A stretch of DNA of 64,000 nucleotides from Polyangia bacterium (GTDB taxonomy: Bacteria; Myxococcota_A; Polyangia; Fen-1088): positions 89,875 to 153,874 of the forward strand of contig DATATI010000034.1 in assembly GCA_036268875.1 (NCBI GenBank). Reading direction: 5' to 3'. Below are positions 36,069 to 43,838 of the stretch, piece by piece. The stretch's first letter is position 1. Every line of letters starts with the position of its first letter. Below the pieces are notes generated by a model, which saw only the letters and a list, made by a program, of their open reading frames with translations, ran no database searches and had not been told where the DNA came from. A program made the position numbers and the translations under genes.

Positions 36069-37079
36069 TTAAGAGAGCGGCGCGGTCTGAAGCGCGGCGA
36101 CGACCCGCTCTTCCAGGCTGCCGGTGATGGCGGGCGGCGCCGCGCAGAGGACGTCGATCGCCTTCAACAGCGTGACCGCCAGCTCGCCGGCGTCGCGCAC
36201 CACCGCTGGCGACGCGGCGGCGGCCAAAAGCCGGCGCAAGACCAGCGCGCGATCAGATTCAAAGCCCGTCGCTGGTGGCGATTCCGCTGGCGCTCGCTCT
36301 GGCGCCGGCGCGGGCACCGCCGCCGCCGCCATTGCCGCCGCGATCGGCGCCGACAACCACGGCAGCATCAACGCCGACGTCTTGACCCGGTCACGCTCCG
36401 CGCCATCGGCGCGACAGGAGATGGTGGCGGTGACCTTGGCGACGTGAAGAAAATCGTAGGCCACCGCCAAACGCGCGCCGAGATCATCGTTGGGCGTGGC
36501 CAGCCCGTCCAGACACGCGCGCTCGTGCATCACCGACGGCAACGGGATCGGGTCGGCTGTCTTCGGACGGGTGTGATCGAAGGGCTGCGACCGGGCCATC
36601 AACGGTCGCACCGTACGACAACCAGCGGCGGTCTTCTCTTCCAAGACCCAGGTCGCGTCACTGTAGGCCACCTTGTGCGTGCCCTGGCGGAGGGCATCGA
36701 CCAGCACCTGCAGGTGCTCCGGGGCGAACCAGTCGTCGTCGTCCAGATAGGCGATGTACTTTCCGCGTGCCAGGGCCAGGGCGCTTTGCCGGGCGGCCAT
36801 TCGATCGCGCGGCCGATCGTGGCGCCGCAGGTATGCGACCGAAAGCGTCGAGGCGAATGGCTGCAACAGCGCCTCGATCCTGGCGCCACCGTCGTTGACC
36901 ACCACCACTTCGAAATCAGTCAGCGTCTGCCTGACCAGGCTGCCCAGCGCCCGTTCCAGCAGCGCGGGTTTATCGCCTGTCGGCACAATCACCGACACCA
37001 ACGGATCGGAGGACCAGGACGACGCCGCCGCAGCCGGACCGCAAATCGCGGCCGCCGTCGCAACGCCGTTTGTGAACAT
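36069..37079 (-). CDS. Glycosyltransferase family 2
   Basis: 336 residues from ATG 37079 (a TTG at 37091 adds four). GT-A fold: VSVIVPTGDKPALLERALGS at the N-terminus, VVVVNDGG, and YLDDDDWFAPEHL with the metal-binding acidic cluster (about 115). The last 100 residues are Ala/Pro-rich then helical. It transfers a sugar from a nucleotide donor; acceptor and donor unknown. Read leftward and divergent from the epimerase gene at 37235. Confidence 0.8.
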   Translation of the reverse strand: MFTNGVATAAAICGPAAAASSWSSDPLVSVIVPTGDKPALLERALGSLVRQTLTDFEVVVVNDGGARIEALLQPFASTLSVAYLRRHDRPRDRMAARQSALALARGKYIAYLDDDDWFAPEHLQVLVDALRQGTHKVAYSDATWVLEEKTAAGCRTVRPLMARSQPFDHTRPKTADPIPLPSVMHERACLDGLATPNDDLGARLAVAYDFLHVAKVTATISCRADGAERDRVKTSALMLPWLSAPIAAAMAAAAVPAPAPERAPAESPPATGFESDRALVLRRLLAAAASPAVVRDAGELAVTLLKAIDVLCAAPPAITGSLEERVVAALQTAPLS

Positions 37080-37234
37080 GGCCCCGAACAAAGCAAGCGT
37101 AAGGCCACTGTCGCCACGGTCGGATCGCCGACAGACGCCGGTTCCGTCGCCGCCGGCGGCGTCACGACGCTGACGCTTGCCAGATTTCTGGCGCCGCTCG
37201 CCGGCGCGTCGGTCGAAAACGGGCGCTGCTGGTC

Positions 37235-38302
37235 ATGAGAGAGCCCACGGACGGTCGGCCTCGGACTTGCTTTGGAACGGCGTCGATGCCACCAACCGGG
37301 AAGCCGCAAACGCCTTCGCCCGAAGCGGCCTTTCACCAGGCGCGCGTCCTCATCACCGGTGGGCTGGGATTCATCGGGTCGAACCTGGCCGCGCGATTGG
37401 TGGGCCTGGGCGCCGACGTCACCCTGGTCGACACGCTGATTCCCACCTATGGCGGCAACCTGTTCAACATCGAGCCGATCAAGTCGCGGGTGCGGGTGAA
37501 CGTCTCCGACGTGCGCGATCAATACAGCTTTCAATACCTGGTGCGCGGCCAGGACTATCTCTTCAATCTGGCGGGTCAGACCAGCCACCTCGATTCGATG
37601 CTGGATCCGTTCACCGACCTCGACATCAATTGCCGTTCGCAGCTTTCGATCTTGGAAGCCTGCCGCCACCACAACCCCACCGTGAAGGTGGTCTTCGCCA
37701 GCACCCGCCAGCTGTACGGCAAGCCGGACTATCAGCCGGTCGACGAGAAGCACCTGCTTCGCCCGGTCGACGTCAACGGCATCAACAAGATGGCCGGCGA
37801 GTGGTACCACATCCTTTACAACAACGTGTACGGCGTGCGCGCCAGCGCCCTGCGCCTGACCAACACCTACGGCCCGCGCATGCGCATCAAAGACGCGCGG
37901 CAAACCTTCCTGGGCATCTGGATCAAGACGCTGCTGCAAGGACAACCCTTCGAGGTGTGGGGCGGCGAGCAGCTGCGCGACTTCACCTACGTCGACGACG
38001 CCGTCAACGCCCTGATGCTGGCGGCGCTGACCGAGCGAGCGAACGGCATGGTCTACAACGTCGGCGGGCACAAGCCGGTGACGTTGAAGGCGCTGGCCGA
38101 CCTGCTGATCGACGTCGCCGGCGGCGGCAAATACCTCACCAAGGAATTTCCGCCCGACCGCAAGCGCATCGACATCGGCGACTACTACGCCGACGACCGG
38201 GCCATTCGCCAGCAGCTGGGATGGGAGCCGAAGATCTCGCTGGCCGATGGGCTGCGGCGCTCGATCGATTATTTTCGCCAGAACCTCGACCACTATTGCT
38301 GA
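37235..38302 (+). CDS. NAD-dependent NDP-sugar epimerase/dehydratase
   Basis: 355 residues with a 35-residue extension before the Rossmann motif VLITGGLGFIGSNLAARL. It follows the UDP-glucose epimerase/GDP-mannose dehydratase pattern: TYGGNLFNI, FNLAGQTSHLDSM, FASTRQLYGKP, LRLTNTYGPRM and LRDFTYVDDAV. Where the active-site Tyr-x3-Lys is expected (usually PYGxSK), the sequence reads VNGINKMAGEWY, with Asn in place of Tyr. I recall this substitution in a whole subfamily, so it is probably natural. The next gene, a DegT aminotransferase, starts six bases after its stop, suggesting a shared 4- or 3-keto sugar pathway. Confidence 0.8.
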   Translation: MREPTDGRPRTCFGTASMPPTGKPQTPSPEAAFHQARVLITGGLGFIGSNLAARLVGLGADVTLVDTLIPTYGGNLFNIEPIKSRVRVNVSDVRDQYSFQYLVRGQDYLFNLAGQTSHLDSMLDPFTDLDINCRSQLSILEACRHHNPTVKVVFASTRQLYGKPDYQPVDEKHLLRPVDVNGINKMAGEWYHILYNNVYGVRASALRLTNTYGPRMRIKDARQTFLGIWIKTLLQGQPFEVWGGEQLRDFTYVDDAVNALMLAALTERANGMVYNVGGHKPVTLKALADLLIDVAGGGKYLTKEFPPDRKRIDIGDYYADDRAIRQQLGWEPKISLADGLRRSIDYFRQNLDHYC

Positions 38303-38308
38303 GGGCTC

Positions 38309-39481
38309 ATGACCGCGACCGCCGCTGACATTCCCCAGACCAACCCGCGCGCCAGCTATGTCGCGCACCAAGAAGAGATCGACACCGCGCTCTTGCGTGT
38401 ATTGACGGGCGGGCGATACATCCTGGGCCCCGAGGTGACCGCCTTCGAAACCGCGTTCGCCGCCTTCGTCGGCGCGGCCCAGGCCATCGGCGTGGCGAAC
38501 GGCACCGACGCGCTGACCCTGGCCCTGCGCGGCTCGGGCATCGGCGCCGGCGACGTGGTGGTCACCACCGCCCACACCGCCGGCGCGACCATCGCCGCCA
38601 TCGAACTGGCGGGCGCCATCCCGCTGTTCGTCGACATCGATCCGGCCACCTTCACGCTTGATCCAGACGCCCTGGCGGCGGCGCTGGCGACGCCACCGGC
38701 CGGGGTTGATCGCACCGCCATTCGCGCGGTGGTCCCCGTGCACCTTTACGGACAGCTGGCCGACATGCCGGCCATCAGCGCCATCGCCGCGCGGGCCAAG
38801 CTGCTGGTGATCGAAGACTGCGCCCAGGCGCACGGCGCGACGCTGGACGGGCGCGCCGCCGGCACCTGGGGCGCGGCGGCGGCGTTCAGTTTTTATCCCA
38901 CGAAGAATCTGGGCGCCTTCGGCGACGGCGGCGCGGTAGTCACCAGCGACGGCGCCATCGCCGCACGCGTGCGGGCTCTGCGCGAGTACGGCTGGCACCA
39001 GCGTTACATCAACAGCGAAAAAGGGCCCGGCCAAGGAATGAACAGCCGTCTGGACGAGCTGCAGGCGGCGATCTTGCGCGTGAAGCTGCCTTATCTGAAC
39101 GCCGACAACGCCCGGCGCGTGGCGATCGCCGCCGGTTACGATCGCGGCCTGGCCGCTGCCGACGTCGCCACCCCGCACAATCGCCCCGGCGCCGCCAGCG
39201 TCTATCACCAGTACGTCATCCGCGCCGCCGCACGCGATCGGCTGCGCGAGACTCTGGCCGCTGCCGGCATCGGCACCTTGATTCATTACCCGGTCCCCGC
39301 TCACCTGCAGCCGGCTTATCAGAGGCGTCTGCCCATCGCCGGCCCGATGGCCCACACCGAGACAGCCTGCCGTCAGATCCTCAGCCTGCCGATGTTTCCC
39401 GAGCTGACCGACGCCGACGTTCAGCGCGTGGTGGCCGCGGTGACGGCGGCTCTTCCCAGAACCACCAGGAAATCAGCGTGA
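38309..39481 (+). CDS. DegT/DnrJ/EryC1/StrS sugar aminotransferase
   Basis: 390 residues. PLP-dependent enzyme converting a keto-sugar nucleotide to an amino sugar. The Schiff-base Lys is in AFSFYPTKNLGAFGDGG (about 200), with VANGTDALTLALR, VHLYGQLADM, IEDCAQAHGA and the GMNSRLDELQAAIL region all typical. The Lys-site context is that of 3-aminotransferases such as FdtB/QdtB rather than PseC (SFHPVK or SFHAIK), so I do not name it pseC. It follows the epimerase gene directly, and its stop overlaps the next gene's GTG. Confidence 0.87.
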   Translation: MTATAADIPQTNPRASYVAHQEEIDTALLRVLTGGRYILGPEVTAFETAFAAFVGAAQAIGVANGTDALTLALRGSGIGAGDVVVTTAHTAGATIAAIELAGAIPLFVDIDPATFTLDPDALAAALATPPAGVDRTAIRAVVPVHLYGQLADMPAISAIAARAKLLVIEDCAQAHGATLDGRAAGTWGAAAAFSFYPTKNLGAFGDGGAVVTSDGAIAARVRALREYGWHQRYINSEKGPGQGMNSRLDELQAAILRVKLPYLNADNARRVAIAAGYDRGLAAADVATPHNRPGAASVYHQYVIRAAARDRLRETLAAAGIGTLIHYPVPAHLQPAYQRRLPIAGPMAHTETACRQILSLPMFPELTDADVQRVVAAVTAALPRTTRKSA

Positions 39482-41952
39482 GCGCCGACAACGACGTGCA
39501 ACGGCTGCTGCTGGCCGCCTGCGCCCGGCATTTGCCACGACCGGCGCGCGTGCTCGAGTGGGGCGACGGCGCCGGAATGATCCACGCCATCCGCTGCCTG
39601 GATGAGGACCGCCGCGACAGCGCCGACGCCGGGGTGGCCATCGTCGGCGACGAGAAAACGTTCCAGGCCGCCCAGGCCGCCTTGACCGATGGTGGCGATG
39701 GCCGCGGCGGGCGAGAGATCTTTTTTGTTCCGGTGGCGGCCAGCGTCGACGGTGAAACGGAACTGGGCGCCTCCCATCGCGATTACACCCTGTCGCCGGC
39801 GGCGCTGGGGCGATCGTTTTCGCTGGTGATCGTCGCCGGAGCCGCCCGCGCGTCGTGCGTGATGATCGGCTGGCTGTTGCTCGATCGCGGCGGTGTGATG
39901 ATGGTGCGGCGCCCAGGCGACGACGCCGACTGCGAAGGGATCCTGCCGCGCACAGCGGCCGTGGTGAACGTGGTCGGCCCCACGGGCGCCGCCGCCTTCA
40001 CCCTGGTGGCGAAGGACCAAACCGTCGCCACCGCCATCGCCGCGTCGGTGCGGCAGACGTTGCCGGCTGGCTATCGCCTCGCGGACGCGGCGGTGCCCAT
40101 CATCGTCGCCGCGAAACCCACCCGCGCATCGCAATCGAACCGACCAGCGCCAAGCTGCGTCTTCGTCAACACCTACTACCCGGCGTTCCTGCAGGCGCAC
40201 TACCAGCGTCATCCTGAACTGCTGACCGCTTCCTACGCCCAACAGAAAGCCAGGCTGCAGGCGACCTGTTTCGGCGACAGCGATTTTTATTCGGCTGGCC
40301 TGGCGCAGGCGGGCTGGGTGGCCGACGACGTCATCGCCAACTGCGGACCGCTGCAGAGCGCCTGGGCGCGCGAAGCTGGAATCGCCGCTCCCGATTATCT
40401 GGACGTCTTGATCGAGCAGCTCAAGCGCCTGCGTCCGCAGGTCATCTATCTGCAAGATCTCAGCTTGGCCACCACCGCCATCCTGTCGCGGCTGCGCCCG
40501 CTGGCCCAGCTTCTGGTCGGGCAGATCGCCTCGCCGCTGCCGCCGGACACCGACCTCGCCGGCCTGGACATCGTCTTCACCTCCTTCCCGCACTGGCCGG
40601 CGCGGCTGCGACAATCGGGATGCGCCGCCTACTACCAGCCGCTGGCCTTTGAGCCGCGCGTCCTCGATCTGCCGCCGACGGAGAGCGAGCGCCACTCGAT
40701 CACCTTCGTCGGTGGGATCTCCCCCGCCCACCCGGCCGGCACGGAACTTCTGGGTTCGCTGGCCGCCGCCCTGCCCATCGCCATCTATGGCTACGGCGCC
40801 GAGACCCTGCCCGCCGATTCACGCATTCGCGGCCGCCACCTGGGCGAGGCCTGGGGCGAAAAGATGTTCGGCCTTTTGCGCGCGTCGGCCATCACCGTGA
40901 ACCGGCACATCGCCGTCGCCGAAAGCGACGCCAACAACATGCGCCTTTACGAAGCCACCGGCTGCGGCGCGCTGCTCATCACCGATCACAAGAACAACCT
41001 CGGCGAGCTGTTCGAGATCGGCAAGGAGATCGTCGCCTATCGCACGCCCGAAGAGTGCGTGGCGCTTTGTCGTTATTACCTCGGTCACCCCGACGAGGCG
41101 GCGGCCATCGCCCGCGCCGGGCAAGCGCGAACCCTGCGCGACCACACCTACGCGCGGCGGATGCGCGACACCGCCGAGATCTTGGCGGGTCACCTGCGCC
41201 ACAAAGGCGAGGCCGCGCAGATCCAAGCGGTGGATCTGGGCGCCGTCTCCACCGGTCAAACGCCCATCGCCGCCGCCGCCGTCACCACCGCCCTGACCGA
41301 AGCCTGGAAAGACGAGAGCCTGCCGGGGAAACAGCGCGCCCTGGTCGAACGCGAGCTGGCCGCGATGTACCAGGGCGGCTCGATAACCCCGTTTGACGTG
41401 CTGGCGAACGCGCTACGGCCGCTTCTCACTCGCCACCCGTCGGCGGCGGTGCTGGAGATCGGCTGCGCCAGCGGCTACTACCGCGAGGTGCTGCGCTATC
41501 TGCTCGGCCGGCCGATCAATTACACCGGCGTCGACTATTCACCGGCGATGATCGACCTGGCCCGGGACTACTACCCCGCCGGAAACTTCTCGGTCGCCGA
41601 CGGCGCCCGGCTGCCCTTCGCCGATCAATCTTTTGCCGTCGTCATCTCGTCGTGCGTGCTGCTGCACGTCCCCAATTACCAGCAGCACATCCGCGAGACC
41701 ACCCGCGTGGCCGGCGACGTGATCGTCGTTCATCGCACGCCGATCTGCCGCACCCGCCCCACCCACCACCTGCGCAAGAAAGGCTACGGCGTCGACATGG
41801 TCGAGCTTTGCTTCAACGAAGGCGAGCTGCTGGCACTGTTCGCGGAGGGCGGCTTCACCGTCACCTCACAGCAAGAGTTTCACGCCGACGCCGCCCGCGA
41901 CGAATACGGCGTCACCTATGTCTGCCAGCGCGCGGGCAAGGAGCTTTTCTGA
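39478..41952 (+). CDS. CgeB-like glycosyltransferase fused to a SAM methyltransferase
   Basis: 824 residues, GTG start overlapping the aminotransferase stop. Residues about 1-200 look like a worn methyltransferase-type domain (VLEWGDGAGM). Residues about 220-570 match CgeB-type GT-B transferases: FVNTYYPAFL, ISFVGG-like ITFVGGISPAHP, VNRHIAVAESDANNMRLYEATGCGAL and AYRTPEECV. Residues about 610-820 are a class I methyltransferase: VLEIGCASGYYREVLRYL and FAVVISSCVLLHV. One polypeptide could thus add a sugar and methylate it. The gene overlaps the next by one base. Confidence 0.77.
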   Translation: MSADNDVQRLLLAACARHLPRPARVLEWGDGAGMIHAIRCLDEDRRDSADAGVAIVGDEKTFQAAQAALTDGGDGRGGREIFFVPVAASVDGETELGASHRDYTLSPAALGRSFSLVIVAGAARASCVMIGWLLLDRGGVMMVRRPGDDADCEGILPRTAAVVNVVGPTGAAAFTLVAKDQTVATAIAASVRQTLPAGYRLADAAVPIIVAAKPTRASQSNRPAPSCVFVNTYYPAFLQAHYQRHPELLTASYAQQKARLQATCFGDSDFYSAGLAQAGWVADDVIANCGPLQSAWAREAGIAAPDYLDVLIEQLKRLRPQVIYLQDLSLATTAILSRLRPLAQLLVGQIASPLPPDTDLAGLDIVFTSFPHWPARLRQSGCAAYYQPLAFEPRVLDLPPTESERHSITFVGGISPAHPAGTELLGSLAAALPIAIYGYGAETLPADSRIRGRHLGEAWGEKMFGLLRASAITVNRHIAVAESDANNMRLYEATGCGALLITDHKNNLGELFEIGKEIVAYRTPEECVALCRYYLGHPDEAAAIARAGQARTLRDHTYARRMRDTAEILAGHLRHKGEAAQIQAVDLGAVSTGQTPIAAAAVTTALTEAWKDESLPGKQRALVERELAAMYQGGSITPFDVLANALRPLLTRHPSAAVLEIGCASGYYREVLRYLLGRPINYTGVDYSPAMIDLARDYYPAGNFSVADGARLPFADQSFAVVISSCVLLHVPNYQQHIRETTRVAGDVIVVHRTPICRTRPTHHLRKKGYGVDMVELCFNEGELLALFAEGGFTVTSQQEFHADAARDEYGVTYVCQRAGKELF

Positions 41953-42989
41953 TGGCCGAGCGACGTTTCTTCTGCACGCTGGCCGATCGCAATTACCTGG
42001 TGCGGGCGATGACCCTCATCGAATCGCTGCGCCGCCACGAGACCAGCGACTACACGCTTTACTTCATCTGCCTGGACGAGCTGACCCGCACCGTCTTGCG
42101 CGCCCTGGCGCTGCCCAACGTCGTGCCGATCCCGCTGCACGCCATCGAAGCCGGCGACGAGTCACTGCGGGCCGCGCGCCAGGGTCGGACGGCGGTCGAG
42201 TACTACTGGACGCTGACGCCGACGATCATCCAGTGGACCATCAACCACCACCCGCAGATCGACGTCCTCACCTACCTGGACGCCGACCTGTTCTTCTTCT
42301 CGTCGCTGGATCCGATCTACGCCGAGCTGGGCGAGCAATCGATCCTGGTCCACGAGCACCGCTTCACGCCAGAGCTGGCGTATCAAGAGCGCGACAGCGG
42401 CCGCTTCAACGTCGGCCTGCTCTCGTTCCGGCGCGACCGCGAAGGGATGGCGGCGTTGCAGTGGTGGCGCGAGAGCTGCAACGAATGGTGCTTTCAGCGC
42501 ACCGAAGACGGCAAGTTCGGCGATCAGATGTACTTGAACGAATGGCCGACGCGCTTTCGCCGCCTGGTCATTCTGCAGAACATCGGCGCCGGCCTGGCGC
42601 CCTGGAACATGGGCAATTATCGCTTTGGCGACGAACCCGGGAAGCCGGCCACGGTGAACGACGGGCCGCTGGTCTTCTTTCACTTTCATTCGCTGCAGGT
42701 GCCCCGCCCTGACGTGGTGCTGGTCAGCAAGCACGTCGGTTTTCCGCTGACCTTCGAGGTGTTGAACGCTTGCTACGCGCCCTACGCCGAAGCGCTGCTG
42801 GCTCAAGGTTTGGTGGTGAAGGCCCTGCTACCCACGTTCACCTTCGGCTTGAGCGAACCGGTCGAGCTGCGCCAATCGCTGGTTTTTCTGCTGCAACCGA
42901 AGGGCCGCGATCGTGAGTTCGGGCTTGAACCCTGTCAGCGCTTTCCGCTGCAGGGCGGCTGGGAAGCGTGGGAGCTCGGCGCCCGATGA
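41952..42989 (+). CDS. GT8-like glycosyltransferase
   Basis: 345 residues; the ATG overlaps the preceding stop (TGATG). The N-terminus RRFFCTLADRNYLVRAMTL and the acidic motif TYLDADLFFFSSLDP (DxD, about 104) match retaining GT-A transferases of the GT8 type, which use UDP-sugars and a divalent metal. The conserved GRFNVGLLSFRRD is also typical. No membrane segment. Part of the co-directional run from 37235 to 43821. Confidence 0.7.
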   Translation: MAERRFFCTLADRNYLVRAMTLIESLRRHETSDYTLYFICLDELTRTVLRALALPNVVPIPLHAIEAGDESLRAARQGRTAVEYYWTLTPTIIQWTINHHPQIDVLTYLDADLFFFSSLDPIYAELGEQSILVHEHRFTPELAYQERDSGRFNVGLLSFRRDREGMAALQWWRESCNEWCFQRTEDGKFGDQMYLNEWPTRFRRLVILQNIGAGLAPWNMGNYRFGDEPGKPATVNDGPLVFFHFHSLQVPRPDVVLVSKHVGFPLTFEVLNACYAPYAEALLAQGLVVKALLPTFTFGLSEPVELRQSLVFLLQPKGRDREFGLEPCQRFPLQGGWEAWELGAR

Positions 42990-43002
42990 GGAGGAGACAG
43001 TC

Positions 43003-43821
43003 ATGAGCACGGAAGCCTTCGGCAGGCGGCCCCGGTACGTCGCCCCGCCGGTGGGGGAGCCGAATCTGATGCTCCAGCACGCCGTCGATTGCTACAGCAA
43101 GGGCCGGGTGTATGACGCGCTGGACGTCTGCGAGCAGACGATGGGCCGATTCCCCGGCGTCTCTCGCAATGTGCTGATGCTCGCCTACGAAATGTATCGA
43201 CCGATGTGGGAAGCCGATCGGCACACGCTGTACCAGGCGCGCCACTTTCATTTCGGCATCCGGCCAGGCGACAAGGTGCTGGACATCGGCAGCGGCAACA
43301 ACCCGCTCAGCTTCGCCACCCACCTGGCCGACCTGGCGGTCGACGACGACCACTATGGCCGCGCCGGCTCGCCGTTCAAACACATCGCCGGCAAACCGGT
43401 GTTCAACTGTCCGGTCGAATCAATGCCCTTCGCCGACAACGAATTCGACTTCGTTTATTGCTCGCACGTCCTTGAGCACGTGGCCGATCCGGAACGCGCT
43501 TGCCGCGAGCTGATGCGGGTGGGAAAGCGCGGCTATGTCGAAACACCGACGCTGGGCAAGGACGTCTGGCTGAACGTGGGCAAGATCAGCAACCACCGCT
43601 GGCACGTCGCCCTGTTCAACGAAACCCTGGAATTCACCGAATACGCGCCCCGCGATCTGGACGGCGTCGAGACCGACCTCTTGCTGGACATGCACATGCA
43701 CCCGCAAACCGATCGCGAGAAGGCCTTCGCGGCCTTGGTCCTGCTGAAGTCGGACGTCCTCAACACGATGCTGCTATGGGACACGCGCTTCTCGGTGACG
43801 GCCCGCCGGCAGCCTCGCTAG
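43003..43821 (+). CDS. Class I SAM-dependent methyltransferase
   Basis: 272 residues; GAGGAGGAG precedes ATG 43003 by a good distance. About 45 N-terminal residues look like one TPR-type helix pair, then a methyltransferase-11 fold: VLDIGSGNNPLS (SAM), MPFADNEFDFVYCSHVLEHV and RACRELMRVGKRGYVETP. Last gene of the rightward run; it converges with a GT4 gene 17 bases away. Probable O- or N-methylation of a glycan; substrate unknown. Confidence 0.75.
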   Translation: MSTEAFGRRPRYVAPPVGEPNLMLQHAVDCYSKGRVYDALDVCEQTMGRFPGVSRNVLMLAYEMYRPMWEADRHTLYQARHFHFGIRPGDKVLDIGSGNNPLSFATHLADLAVDDDHYGRAGSPFKHIAGKPVFNCPVESMPFADNEFDFVYCSHVLEHVADPERACRELMRVGKRGYVETPTLGKDVWLNVGKISNHRWHVALFNETLEFTEYAPRDLDGVETDLLLDMHMHPQTDREKAFAALVLLKSDVLNTMLLWDTRFSVTARRQPR

Positions 43822-43838
43822 CGACGTCGTCGACCTCA

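Noticed and set aside
38309-39481. Calling the DegT aminotransferase pseC
   Set aside because: The Lys motif SFYPTKNLGAFGDGG matches 3-amino-sugar enzymes rather than the PseC pattern, and the gene is paired with a different epimerase.
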